Part shown: in pieces, positions 1 through 8,581 of the stretch | How positions within the stretch are numbered: position 1 is the first letter of the stretch | Layout of the letters: every line of letters starts with the position of its first letter | Assembly: GCA_036960305.1 (NCBI GenBank) | Contig: JBALWA010000017.1 | Span: 1-64,000, forward strand | Length of the DNA: 64,000 bases | DNA from: JBALVT01 sp036960305 | Lineage (GTDB): Bacteria > Pseudomonadota > Gammaproteobacteria > Pseudomonadales > Halieaceae | Direction: 5' to 3' | Notes under the pieces: generated by a model | What the model saw: only the letters and a program-made list of their open reading frames with translations | Told to the model about the DNA's origin: nothing | Database searches by the model: none | Program-made: the position numbers and the translations under genes

Positions 1-225
1 CTACTAGAGACAGGGCGGGGGCGATGGTTCGTGCGACAGTACTATCGCTATTCGCCGCCGTTTGCCGACTTTATTGCCGAGCGGGATTGGCTGAAAGCCC
101 TGGTAAGATTGGTGCTACTGCCATTGATCCTATTGGTATCATCGCCGTTCGCGTCGATCGCCGTACTGTTGTCCAGCCTGGCGGGGGCTATTGCTGTGCT
201 GCGCCGATTGAGGACAATCACCTGA
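1..225 (+). CDS. C-terminal end of a CFI-box-CTERM-like membrane-anchored protein (partial)
   Basis: The reading frame is open from the first base and stops at 225, so only about 74 C-terminal residues are present. They read GRGWFVRQYYRYSPPFADFI, then a hydrophobic stretch (about residues 42-67) and a short Arg-rich tail. The phrase YYRYSPP.ADFI followed by one membrane segment is what I know from the conserved C-terminal region of CFI-box-CTERM proteins, which probably tethers a variable N-terminal part to the envelope. The diagnostic CFIATAAYG box would lie upstream of the window, so the assignment rests on the tail alone. The function of the N-terminal part cannot be stated. Confidence 0.55.
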   Translation, partial: LLETGRGRWFVRQYYRYSPPFADFIAERDWLKALVRLVLLPLILLVSSPFASIAVLLSSLAGAIAVLRRLRTIT

Positions 226-439
226 AATCAGCAGTCGAAGGTCCAAACCCTTCTGGGCCCTAAGGCCCATTATGAACGAGATGTCCGCTTCCACGACAAA
301 GAAGACATCAGGCTATGGCAGTTTTCACCTCGAAGCGGACCTTCTTTATGTCAGGACTGTGCCCATATCTAACGGTAGGGCTGTTAAAAACTATCCGACT
401 CAGAATCGGAATCTTCACCCTGAACCACCGCAGCTGTTC

Positions 440-1231
440 TCAGGACACCAGAAGAAAAACTCCCACCAGCAAAAGAAACAGCCCTGCCAGGCGTCCCAGT
501 TGAGGTCCGGCGCCCCAGGTCTTTTCGGCGATGACGAAGGCCGCGAGACCGACGATCCAGGCAATATTCATAACGCCGCCAACGAATAGCAGTGCCATCA
601 GTGCCCAGCAGCAGCCAAGGCAGTAGAGTCCATGGTGTGCCCCCATCCAAAGTGCACCCCACGGTCCTGCGCGCCTGTGTTGCACTAGGAAGTCCGCCGG
701 CGAACGACAATGGCGCAGACAGGCCGCCTTCATTGGCGTCAGCTGCCAGACACCGGCGGTCACTAATAGCCCCCCGGTCAGCCTAGCAGGCACCGTCTCA
801 AGATGCATGGACAGCATTGCGCCGCGTTCAAGCCCCCACTGGGTCAGCACTGCCAGCAAGCTGAAGGCTGCCCATGCCAATAGGTAGCCCAGGGAGAACA
901 GGCCCGTACTCCCATAAGGAGGCGTCTCACTCTGACTGCGACGGTTGAGCGCGGCAGCCAATAGAATGGTTGGAGTGGCAGACGGCAGCATCATCGCGAT
1001 CATCATTACCCACCACATTAGAAGCATAACCAGCGCATGCGTGGTGCTCCAAGGTGAGAAGTCCATCGCGCCCATGTGGCGCATAGGCTGGCTCATCTGC
1101 CAGGCACTCATTTCCATGCCCGCGCCAGACAGGATATAGGCCCCCGCAAGGCAGGTGATAAACAATAGGCAAAGGCCAACAAGGAGCCGGTCGCGCCGCA
1201 ACAGCTCCTCTAGAAAACCAGAATTGTTCAA
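440..1231 (-). CDS. DUF2182 integral membrane protein (COG5486)
   Basis: A 263-residue, multi-pass membrane protein of the DUF2182 family, described as a predicted metal-binding membrane protein of unknown function. It has hydrophobic segments at about residues 17-35, 65-85, 110-135, 145-160, 195-225 and 240-262. The Met/Trp-rich phrase MWWVMMIAMMLPSA is typical of the family. The apparent start is a TTG four bases after the TGA of the upstream DUF1326 gene, so the two are almost certainly translated from one message. Cysteine-rich DUF1326 and Met-rich DUF2182 proteins commonly co-occur, which suggests a shared metal- or redox-related role, but no substrate can be named. Confidence 0.8.
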   Translation of the reverse strand: MNNSGFLEELLRRDRLLVGLCLLFITCLAGAYILSGAGMEMSAWQMSQPMRHMGAMDFSPWSTTHALVMLLMWWVMMIAMMLPSATPTILLAAALNRRSQSETPPYGSTGLFSLGYLLAWAAFSLLAVLTQWGLERGAMLSMHLETVPARLTGGLLVTAGVWQLTPMKAACLRHCRSPADFLVQHRRAGPWGALWMGAHHGLYCLGCCWALMALLFVGGVMNIAWIVGLAAFVIAEKTWGAGPQLGRLAGLFLLLVGVFLLVS

Positions 1232-1235
1232 GGAC

Positions 1236-1880
1236 TCAGACAGCCTGTAGGTTGTGCGAGGGGCCCCGGTGTGTCAGATGCAGGTCACATAGCTGACCAT
1301 AGCTGTCGCTCAAATTGAGCTTTACCGCACACTTTGAGCGCGTCCGACCATTGACGATTTCCGCGGTGTCGAACTCGATGCCGTGCGGTACTTGGATACG
1401 CACTCGGTGGGGCGAGCCGTCCAAGGGACTGCGAATGGGCTCACCAGAGGCCTCCAGCACGCCCTCGATACTGCAACGCGCAGTGCGCGCATCCATCTCG
1501 ATGTCGAGATCAATACGCTCTCTCAGCACCTCGTGGTGGGTATCGCACATGGTGGCATATACCCACCACACAGTGCTGGCCTCAACAGTCTCCCGACCGC
1601 TGCCGATCTGCTCAATAGCCTTGGCCTGCTCATCGCTGCAACGGTCGTCGATGATCATCTGCATCTCGCCACCGCCCTCGAACACGGGGCCCGGCCAAGC
1701 GTAAACCATGGCAAATCGTGTACCCGCCAGGTCTAAACCGTCGAATTCGCCCTCGGCGACCTCGACGACACCCATTGCCTCACAGTTACCATGAGTCGGC
1801 AGGCCCTCGAACTGACAAGGACATGCATGATCACAGTTACAGTTCCCGAAGGAATTGCCTCTTACGTACCATTCAATCAT
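1236..1880 (-). CDS. DUF1326 cysteine-rich protein
   Basis: A 214-residue protein matching DUF1326. The N-terminus carries a dense cysteine cluster (C14, C16, C20, C22, C33) in the phrase GNCNCDHACPCQFEG. A second group lies around C112, H115 and H116 (MCDTHHEV). This spacing suggests metal binding, though the ligand is not known. I start it at the ATG at 1880, which has GGAGG seven bases upstream. The open frame runs 47 residues further upstream but has no comparable ribosome site and no family similarity. It is the first gene of a two-gene operon with DUF2182. No signal peptide is visible, so it is probably cytoplasmic. Confidence 0.82.
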   Translation of the reverse strand: MIEWYVRGNSFGNCNCDHACPCQFEGLPTHGNCEAMGVVEVAEGEFDGLDLAGTRFAMVYAWPGPVFEGGGEMQMIIDDRCSDEQAKAIEQIGSGRETVEASTVWWVYATMCDTHHEVLRERIDLDIEMDARTARCSIEGVLEASGEPIRSPLDGSPHRVRIQVPHGIEFDTAEIVNGRTRSKCAVKLNLSDSYGQLCDLHLTHRGPSHNLQAV

Positions 1881-2178
1881 AGCTGCGCCTCCATTACAGT
1901 TACACTTGGATTCAGTGATGACTGTGTATGGGGAACAGTATAGTTCAACTTGAATTAAAAGGTGGCGTGCAGGATTCGACCAGGGAGTGGCCAGAAGCCC
2001 TCTTTTAGGACAAGGAGACATTTGACCTGATGTCCGCTTTCAACACCCCTCCTCAACACATCTAATACTGGGGAGCGCTCTGCAAACACATGGGCCGCGA
2101 CGCGACGATTTATACCAGGAGTTCTACTGGATGGGATTAACACTCGCCGTTGCTGCGAGTATCCTCTGCAGGACGCAA
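1881..2178. other. Intergenic region without a supported gene
   Basis: This 298-base gap separates the CoA-transferase gene from the DUF1326 operon, both on the minus strand. It must hold the DUF1326 promoter. TATACT on the minus strand near 1945 could be a -10 box, but no good -35 accompanies it. A small dyad, ACTCGC at 2142-2147 and GCGAGT at 2155-2160, lies just past the CoA-transferase stop and may help end that message; it has no T-run. A TGTCCGCTTT stretch at 2031-2040 resembles one near 281. A 62-codon open frame here resembles no family I know. Confidence 0.5.
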
Positions 2179-3375
2179 CTACCCCACTGCACCACTGCCA
2201 CGCAATTGTTCGATGGCCTCACTGTCATAGCCCAATTCAAGCAATATCTCGTCACTGTGTTGCCCCAGCGCGGCACAGGGGGCACCGACGCCCGAGGGTG
2301 TGCTTGAAAAACGTGCCGGATTACGGGGTTCTACCATTCGGCCTGCCTGCGGGTGGTCGGTTTCAACAAAGCTGTGGTTGATCTGCATCTGGGGATGCTC
2401 AGGCAGGTCCGACAGAAACATGGCCTTTGCACAGGGCACATCCGCGGCCTCCATACTGGTCATTGCCTCGTCTGCTGAGAGTTCTCTGGCCACGGCACGC
2501 AACTTGTTAAAGGTTTGCTCCAGGAGTTCCGGATGCCCGTTACGTTCCATGGCGGTCGCCAATTCGGGTGCAGACGAATCAACTCCGAAGGCTGCACAGA
2601 TCCCGTGGAACTGCGCATCAGTCACGGGCGCTATAGTGCCCCAACCATCGGTAAACTCCATGAGTTTGTTCCGACCCAGCTTTAGACCCACCTGCGCGCC
2701 ATCTTCCAGGAATGTTGACGTTCCAGCGACGTCAGCCCAAAGGAAACTCACTACCGAGTCAACCATAGACAGATTGATAAACTGACCTCCCCTGCCCTGC
2801 GCTCTGGCAAAGAGTGCAGCTGAGAGCGCCTGGGCGCCTGTGAGGGCCGTCAATTTGTCGGAGAATAACTGATAATACTGAATCGGTTCCCCGGATTGTT
2901 CGTCCGACTGGCTTTGGGCAACCCCGGCAAAAGCCTGAATAACGTTATCGAAGGCCGCATTCTTTGCCATCGGTCCCTGCGCGCCAAAACCGTTCACCCA
3001 TAGATAAATGAGTTCCGGGTTTACCGCTTTCAGACTGTCGTAGTCAATTCCCAATCGCTCTGACACGCCACTCCTGAAGTTATGCAGTACGATATCTACC
3101 TGCGGTATCAATCGATGAATGATCTTCTGTGCATCGGCAGACTTAAGATCCAGGGCCAGAGAACGCTTGCCGCGGTTACTGTTTTGAAAAAGGCCACTGA
3201 CACCGCCACGGCAAGCGCCGAAATAACGCATTACGTCACCTATACCCGGCGGCTCAACTTTGATAACGTCCGCACCCTGGTCTGCCAGGATACCTGCAGC
3301 GCCGGGCCCTGCGATCATACTGCCAAGATCCAGAACGCGAATACCTTGCATGGGGCCGTTTGTTGGGCTGGTCAT
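2179..3375 (-). CDS. CaiB/BaiF family (class III) CoA-transferase
   Basis: A 398-residue class III CoA-transferase, which moves CoA between carboxylic acids through an aspartyl-CoA thioester. The N-terminal GIRVLDLGSMIAGP and ADVIKVEPP are family hallmarks. The likely catalytic aspartate is D173 in LFSDKLTALTG, and the GRGGQFINLSMVDS phrase follows as usual. The ATG at 3375 has AGGAG seven bases upstream. Members of this family act on carnitine, bile acids, oxalate, 2-methylacyl-CoA and others; nothing in the sequence or neighbours fixes the substrate. It is transcribed alone, divergent from the cti pair. Cytoplasmic, full length. Confidence 0.88.
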   Translation of the reverse strand: MTSPTNGPMQGIRVLDLGSMIAGPGAAGILADQGADVIKVEPPGIGDVMRYFGACRGGVSGLFQNSNRGKRSLALDLKSADAQKIIHRLIPQVDIVLHNFRSGVSERLGIDYDSLKAVNPELIYLWVNGFGAQGPMAKNAAFDNVIQAFAGVAQSQSDEQSGEPIQYYQLFSDKLTALTGAQALSAALFARAQGRGGQFINLSMVDSVVSFLWADVAGTSTFLEDGAQVGLKLGRNKLMEFTDGWGTIAPVTDAQFHGICAAFGVDSSAPELATAMERNGHPELLEQTFNKLRAVARELSADEAMTSMEAADVPCAKAMFLSDLPEHPQMQINHSFVETDHPQAGRMVEPRNPARFSSTPSGVGAPCAALGQHSDEILLELGYDSEAIEQLRGSGAVG

Positions 3376-3435
3376 TGATGTTGCTCCTTATTCCTATATC
3401 ATTAGATATATACGCATTCAGGGCCGCTGCCCGGA

Positions 3436-3441
3436 TATAAT
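3436..3441 (+). promoter_or_regulatory. Probable -10 box for the cti pair
   Basis: A perfect TATAAT lies 23 bases upstream of the GTG of the small membrane protein that precedes cti, in the 89-base gap between divergent genes. No convincing -35 hexamer is found 16-18 bases upstream, so only the -10 is claimed. Confidence 0.4.
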
Positions 3442-3464
3442 GCACCCGAAAATAGAGCCATTGA

Positions 3465-3686
3465 GTGAATCAAGTCATCATGCAGTACAAGTCAAGTATG
3501 CAAATTATCACGATTGCGGTGGCGATTTCACTTATTGCGGTCCTTGCGTGGCTTACGATGTCGGAGGAAGACCCCTGCGCCAATCCCCAAGCGGACATCA
3601 GCGCTTCCGTTCTGGCGGAAGACGGTGATCAGGACGCCCTGGTAAACCGCGCCATTATTATGAAAGCCAACTGTGAAGATCAGTAA
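3465..3686 (+). CDS. Small single-pass membrane or exported protein upstream of cti
   Basis: A 73-residue protein of unknown family. It has one hydrophobic segment (about residues 13-31, MQIITIAVAISLIAVLAWL) followed by an acidic, soluble tail with two cysteines (DPCANPQADI and KANCEDQ at the end). This suggests an N-terminal anchor or uncleaved signal with the tail in the periplasm, where the two cysteines could form a disulfide. The start may be GTG 3465, ATG 3480 or ATG 3498; the first has a weak GAG nearby. Its end overlaps the cti start by 14 bases, so translation is probably coupled. A role with Cti is inferred only from this overlap. Confidence 0.55.
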   Translation: MNQVIMQYKSSMQIITIAVAISLIAVLAWLTMSEEDPCANPQADISASVLAEDGDQDALVNRAIIMKANCEDQ

Positions 3687-5997
3687 ACCCTATTCAAAGC
3701 CCTGGAGTAACAAAGCAGTGTCCCGAATTTTCATCCCGCTCTTCTACGTTCTACTTTTCACCCTTCCCGCCACCTTTGCAAATGGTCAGGCAGCTCTGCC
3801 CAGTACACCACTGGCCGAGCAGGCAGTTGATCTACAGGAACGGCGCTGCATGGTCTGTCACGGCTGTTACGATGCGCCCTGCCAACTCAAATTGGAAGCC
3901 TCCGCAGGGCTGGAACGGGGGGCTAGTAAAGCCAAAGTGTACGATGGCACGCGACTGGTTTCCGCTGAGCTCACCCGATTATTTGACGATGGTTTAACAG
4001 AGGAGCAATGGCGAAAGAAGGGCTTTTACCCTGTGCTGGATCAGAAGCATCCAAAAAAAGGCACGATGTACAGAATGCTGGATCTCAAGAAGGCTAACCC
4101 CCTACCCCCTAGCGGACCAATAGCACAGGACTTCGATTTTGCATTGAACCGGGATCAACAGTGCCCCAAGCCCGATGAGTTTGATAAGTTTGCCAAGAAA
4201 TATCCATTGTGGGGAATGCCCTACGGACTACCGGGACTGGACTCGCAAGAGCACAATCTGATGACCCGTTGGCTTGATGAGGGCGCTCCTGCGCCCCAGC
4301 CCGCCCCGCTGAGCCCCGCAATGCAGGATCAGATTGCCCGGTGGGAAAGCTTCCTGAATGGCAGCAGCAACAAAGAAAAATTGATGTCTCGCTATTTGTA
4401 CGAGCACCTGTTTCTGGCCGGCCTCTACCTCGAGGAAGCGGATAAACCCGTCTGGTTTCGCCTCGTGAGATCCCATACCAAACCAGGGCGAAACATCGGC
4501 CTGATCAGCACACGCAGGCCCTTTGATGACCCTCGGGCCAACGAATTTTACTACCGCCTGCAACGCATGCCCCTGTCTATTCTTGACAAGAGGCACATGC
4601 TCTATCGGTTTGATCAGGACCGAATGGATTGGTACCGGTCATTGTTTCTTGCACCCGACTATGAGGTTGCGAAGCTACCCGGCTACGACCCCGATACGGT
4701 CATTAACCCGTTTAAACGATTCCGTACGATTCCGATTCAATCGCGCTATGAATTTCTCTTGAAGGAAGCGCAGTTCAGTATCATGAATTTTATCAAGGGG
4801 CCGGTATGTCGAGGCCAAATTGCACTGAGCGTGATAGATGATCACTTCTGGGTCATGTTTGTGAACCCCGGCAGTGCCCACCCTGAAATGGATGCGGAAT
4901 TTTTGTCGAATGAATCGGAAAACCTAATTCTCCCCACTGTATCCACCGGAACACCGGTTGACTTGTTCAGGTGGCGACGTTTTGCCAAGGCGGAGCAGCG
5001 CTATGCCGCCGCAAAGGCCGAGTATATTGGCCAGGAAATGGATCGCGAGGATCGTACCCTGGATATGGATGACCTGTGGCAGGGGGATGGCATTAATGCC
5101 AATGCCTCGCTCACGGTATTCAGGCACTTCGATACAGCCTCCGTGGTAAAAGGGATGGTTGGGCAAACGCCGAAAACCGCCTGGGTCATTAACTACCCTC
5201 TTCTGGAGCGTATTCATTATCTGTTAGTTGCCGGTTTTGACGTTTATGGTGGCGCAACACACCAGCTCGAGTCGCGCCTGTACATGGATTTCCTGCGCAT
5301 GGAAGGTGAATACAATTTTCTGATGTTTTTACCTGCCGCCGATCGGCCAAAAATCAGAGACCACTGGTATCGCGGGGCACGTGACTCGGTCAAAGAGCAT
5401 TATTTTAGTACCAGCGAGGCCTTTCAGCGCGACACAGACATCGTCTTTAAAACCGATGACCCCAAGACGGAGCTGCTGCAAAGAATGCGGAAGAAAATTC
5501 ACGGCGCTGAGGCAAAGACCTATGACTATAGAGTCGATGCCAGCCCTGCAATGATTACAGCCTTTGAAAAGCTGGAGAATAACGTAGGAGCGCATAACAG
5601 CTTCATGCCCCATGTGTCCTTCCTGAACGTCATTGGAAGTTCCCGGGACGAGGTCTATACCATTATTCGAAATGCCGGCCACTCGAATATTTCCCAACCC
5701 TTTGGTGAGCAGGAACGTCGTTTACCAGAAGAGGACAGCCTGACCGTAGTACGCGGATTTCTGGGTGCTTACCCAAATGTCTTTATGCAGATCAATGAGT
5801 CGGAGTTAGCCAACTTTGTGAAGAACGTCGCCTCATTGAAGAAACCGGGGGATAGGACGGCGATAATCGATCGCTATGTTGTACATCGCAACGCGCCCTG
5901 GTTCTGGCGTCTAAGCGATAAATTCCACAAAATGTACCAGGAGCGCGATGGAATGGCGGCAGGAATCTTCGATTACAACCGCTATTACAGTCAGTGA
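3673..5997 (+). CDS. cti: Fatty acid cis/trans isomerase
   Basis: A 774-residue periplasmic Cti. In Pseudomonas and Vibrio this enzyme converts cis-unsaturated acyl chains of membrane phospholipids to trans, stiffening the membrane quickly under solvent, heat or salt stress. The N-terminus has a signal sequence (about residues 18-38, RIFIPLFYVLLFTLPATFA). The c-type heme motif CMVCH sits at C59-H63, immediately followed by more cysteines (GCYDAPC). The rest matches the CTI family over its full length. The start is either GTG 3673, overlapping the upstream gene, or GTG 3718, which has GGAG ten bases upstream; the second gives a more compact signal peptide. It converges on nhaD. Confidence 0.92.
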   Translation: MKISKPYSKPWSNKAVSRIFIPLFYVLLFTLPATFANGQAALPSTPLAEQAVDLQERRCMVCHGCYDAPCQLKLEASAGLERGASKAKVYDGTRLVSAELTRLFDDGLTEEQWRKKGFYPVLDQKHPKKGTMYRMLDLKKANPLPPSGPIAQDFDFALNRDQQCPKPDEFDKFAKKYPLWGMPYGLPGLDSQEHNLMTRWLDEGAPAPQPAPLSPAMQDQIARWESFLNGSSNKEKLMSRYLYEHLFLAGLYLEEADKPVWFRLVRSHTKPGRNIGLISTRRPFDDPRANEFYYRLQRMPLSILDKRHMLYRFDQDRMDWYRSLFLAPDYEVAKLPGYDPDTVINPFKRFRTIPIQSRYEFLLKEAQFSIMNFIKGPVCRGQIALSVIDDHFWVMFVNPGSAHPEMDAEFLSNESENLILPTVSTGTPVDLFRWRRFAKAEQRYAAAKAEYIGQEMDREDRTLDMDDLWQGDGINANASLTVFRHFDTASVVKGMVGQTPKTAWVINYPLLERIHYLLVAGFDVYGGATHQLESRLYMDFLRMEGEYNFLMFLPAADRPKIRDHWYRGARDSVKEHYFSTSEAFQRDTDIVFKTDDPKTELLQRMRKKIHGAEAKTYDYRVDASPAMITAFEKLENNVGAHNSFMPHVSFLNVIGSSRDEVYTIIRNAGHSNISQPFGEQERRLPEEDSLTVVRGFLGAYPNVFMQINESELANFVKNVASLKKPGDRTAIIDRYVVHRNAPWFWRLSDKFHKMYQERDGMAAGIFDYNRYYSQ

Positions 5998-6008
5998 GCA
6001 GGCAATGA

Positions 6009-6029
6009 GGCTAGAGAAAGGCTCTAGCC
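6009..6029. terminator. Stem-loop between convergent cti and nhaD
   Basis: GGCTAGAG, a five-base loop, then CTCTAGCC: an eight-base perfect stem spanning the nhaD stop and following cti by 12 bases. It is placed to end both converging messages, but neither side has a good T-run, so it may be a stability hairpin rather than an intrinsic terminator. Confidence 0.4.
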
Positions 6030-7415
6030 ATTAACCAAAAAGTGGACCCAGATACTGGCGGCATAGCCCAGCGCTATCACTGGCGTCCACTTGAGGTGAC
6101 CGAAGAAGGTGTAAAGCCCCCTGGCCTGCCCCATGAGGGCGACACCGGCCGCTGAGCCTATTGAGAGCAAACTGCCGCCCACACCGGCTGTGAGCGTCAC
6201 CAACAGCCACTGAAACTCATCCATGTCAGGGTTCATCGTCAACACCGCGAACATCACCGGAATATTATCGACAATGGCGGACAGCACGCCGACCAGAATG
6301 TTGGCTGTGGTGGCACCCAGTTGTCCGTACATAAACTCGGAAGTCATACCCAGGTAGCCAATGAAGCCCAGGCCTCCGACAGCAAGAATGACACCGTAGA
6401 AGAAAAACAGGGTATCCCACTCCGCTTTCGCGATCTTGTCGAAGATATCAAAATCATCGTCAATTTCGTTGCCGGTGGGCATATCGGTATGATCGAACTC
6501 AGCTTTTCCTTTCCTGCGCAGGTAGTAGCCAAAGAATTTCAGGTAAGCCAGGCCTGTCATCATGCCGAATACCGGCGGCAGATGCAGGAAGTTGTGGAAG
6601 CTCACCGCAGTCACAATTGTCGCCAGGAATAAGCCGACAATGGTTATACCGCCGACCTTCATTTTCACACGCTCGCCATCTGACTTGGGCGGACTACCGG
6701 CCGGCAGCGCGAACTGCATGATAAGGGCTGGAATAACAAAGTTTACGACCGAAGGCAGGAACAATTTGAAGAACGTTGCAAAATCAACGATGCCTTTTTG
6801 CCACACCATGAGTGTGGTGATATCACCGAAGGGACTGAACGCGCCTCCGGCATTGGCCCCGACAACGATATTGACGCAGCCGATCGCCACAAATTTGGGT
6901 TCATCCTTACCTACCGCAAGAATGACCGCACACATGATCAACGCCGTTGTCAGGTTGTCGGCGATGGGCGAAATAAAGAACGCCAGAATACCGGTGAGCC
7001 AGAAAAGGGCGCGGTAACTAAAGCCTTTTAGCACTAACCAATCCCGGAGCGCATCGAAAACGCCGCGCTCCAGCATCGCGTTAATGTAGGTCATCGCCAC
7101 CAGCAGGAAGAAAAACAGCTCGGCATACTCAAGGAAGTTATGCCTAATGCCAGCCTCAGCTGCATGCACATCACCCGTACTGCTGTAGGTAAAGGCAATC
7201 AAAATCCAGATCAGGCCGGCGGCCAGCAACACGGGCTTGGATTTCCGCAGATGTAGCTGCTCCTCCAGTATGACCAGAATATAAGCGATGGTAAAAATTA
7301 TGATGGAGAGATAACCCACCCAATTATCGGTCAAATCCAGATGGGTCTGTTCCCCGCCAGAAGCCAACACCACCCCGGAACCGAACAGCGACAACATTAA
7401 AACGAGTAGTCTCAT
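6024..7415 (-). CDS. nhaD: NhaD-type Na+/H+ antiporter
   Basis: A 463-residue NhaD family antiporter, which exports Na+ (and Li+) in exchange for protons across the inner membrane. The sequence shows an N-terminal signal-like helix (MRLLVLMLSLFGSGVVLASG) and about 12 further hydrophobic segments. Recognisable family phrases are ISPIADNLTTALIM, VVGANAGGAFSPFGDITT and VDNIPVMFAVL. The length is normal for the family. The start at 7415 is preceded by AGGTGAAG. It lies 89 bases downstream of sohB on the same strand and may share its message. NhaD is common in marine and alkaliphilic gammaproteobacteria. Confidence 0.93.
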   Translation of the reverse strand: MRLLVLMLSLFGSGVVLASGGEQTHLDLTDNWVGYLSIIIFTIAYILVILEEQLHLRKSKPVLLAAGLIWILIAFTYSSTGDVHAAEAGIRHNFLEYAELFFFLLVAMTYINAMLERGVFDALRDWLVLKGFSYRALFWLTGILAFFISPIADNLTTALIMCAVILAVGKDEPKFVAIGCVNIVVGANAGGAFSPFGDITTLMVWQKGIVDFATFFKLFLPSVVNFVIPALIMQFALPAGSPPKSDGERVKMKVGGITIVGLFLATIVTAVSFHNFLHLPPVFGMMTGLAYLKFFGYYLRRKGKAEFDHTDMPTGNEIDDDFDIFDKIAKAEWDTLFFFYGVILAVGGLGFIGYLGMTSEFMYGQLGATTANILVGVLSAIVDNIPVMFAVLTMNPDMDEFQWLLVTLTAGVGGSLLSIGSAAGVALMGQARGLYTFFGHLKWTPVIALGYAASIWVHFLVNG

Positions 7416-7504
7416 TACTTCACCTGACTGAATATTATGTTTTTCTAATTATAGTTCTATTTCGCGCACTGGGTGTGAACTGGCCATGCGCTATCGCCAA
7501 CAGG

Positions 7505-8566
7505 CTAATAGCTATTGCGCTGTTGGGCCCGTTGCCAGATCTTCAGGAAGGCTTTTTCCAGTGCGCCTTCGGCGGCCATTCCCATTTTTTCCTGCCAGTT
7601 CTTCTTATGCACAAACTTAACTTCGAAAACATCGACATCCTTGAGCTTGTCCTGCACATAGGCATCGCTTGTCTGCAGCTCATCAATCAAGCCTTCATCC
7701 AGCGCCCTGATGCCATACCAGACCTCGCCAGTAGCCACCTTGTCGATATTGAGCTGAGGGCGATTGGCCCCGACAAACTCCTTGAACAGGTCGTGTGTCT
7801 GTTCCAGTTCCTCGACAAATTTTTCCCGGCCCTTATCGGTATTCTCGCCGAACATGGTCAGGGTCCGCTTGTATTCGCCGGCAGTTAACAATTCGAAGTC
7901 GATGTCATTTTTCTTTAGCAACTTGTGAAAATTCGGCAGTTGAGCCAACACCCCAATGGAGCCCAGTACGGCGAAGGGTGCCGCCAGGATCTTGTCTGCT
8001 ACGCAGGCCATCATATAACCGCCACTGGCTGCGACCTTATCAACGGCAACTGTCAACGGTACGTCGGCATCCGTGATTCGCTTGAGCTGGCTCGATGCCA
8101 GCCCGTAGCTGTGGACCATACCGCCAGGGCTTTCAAGCTTCACGAGAATTTCGTCGCCCTTGCGTATCTGCGGTAACACGGCTGAAATCTCTTCACGCAG
8201 GTTATCGGCGGCACTGGCCTTGATATCACCGTCAAATTCGAGCACATAGAGACGGCCTTTACCGGGGACAGCGGCTCCATCGGCGGCAGCTTTACGCTGC
8301 TTTTTGGCTTCCTTGGCTTCTCGCTTGGCCTCTTTCTTTTTCAGTTTGGCCTCGGACTTCAAAGTCTCCTCATCCGAAACGACGTCCTCGATGATCTCCC
8401 GAATATCATCATACTTCTCGTTCAGGTGTTTAATCTCAATATGGCCTTCATGCTCGGCCTTTTGCCTCTGCCCCATTGCGACAATGCCACCGATGACAAT
8501 GAGAATAGCCGCAACGATAGTGCCGGCTTGCGCCAGGAAAAGGCCGTAGTCGTATATATATTCCAA
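7505..8566 (-). CDS. sohB: SohB, inner-membrane serine protease (S49 family)
   Basis: A 353-residue S49 peptidase with an N-terminal membrane helix (about residues 10-31) and a charged Lys/Glu-rich coiled region (about 65-92). The ClpP-like protease domain follows. The likely Ser/Lys dyad is S181 (KVAASGGYMMAC) and K233 (TAGEYKRT), matching SohB spacing. In E. coli, SohB was found as a multicopy suppressor of htrA loss and is regarded as a periplasm-facing quality-control protease. The start appears to be TTG 8566, supported by GGAG eight bases upstream. Only 15 bases separate it from nudC, so the two form an operon. Confidence 0.92.
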   Translation of the reverse strand: MEYIYDYGLFLAQAGTIVAAILIVIGGIVAMGQRQKAEHEGHIEIKHLNEKYDDIREIIEDVVSDEETLKSEAKLKKKEAKREAKEAKKQRKAAADGAAVPGKGRLYVLEFDGDIKASAADNLREEISAVLPQIRKGDEILVKLESPGGMVHSYGLASSQLKRITDADVPLTVAVDKVAASGGYMMACVADKILAAPFAVLGSIGVLAQLPNFHKLLKKNDIDFELLTAGEYKRTLTMFGENTDKGREKFVEELEQTHDLFKEFVGANRPQLNIDKVATGEVWYGIRALDEGLIDELQTSDAYVQDKLKDVDVFEVKFVHKKNWQEKMGMAAEGALEKAFLKIWQRAQQRNSY

Positions 8567-8581
8567 ACTTTGAACTCCAGA

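Noticed and set aside
24..263. 79-codon frame at the left edge
   Set aside because: It overlaps, in another frame, the CFI-box-CTERM-like tail, which matches a family and is open to the window edge.
1881..2021. Longer DUF1326 with 47 extra N-terminal residues
   Set aside because: The family begins at MIEWYVRGN, and that ATG has an ideal GGAGG; the extension has neither support.
1955..2143. 62-codon minus-strand open frame upstream of DUF1326
   Set aside because: No ribosome site, no recognisable similarity, and it overlaps the region that should carry the DUF1326 promoter.
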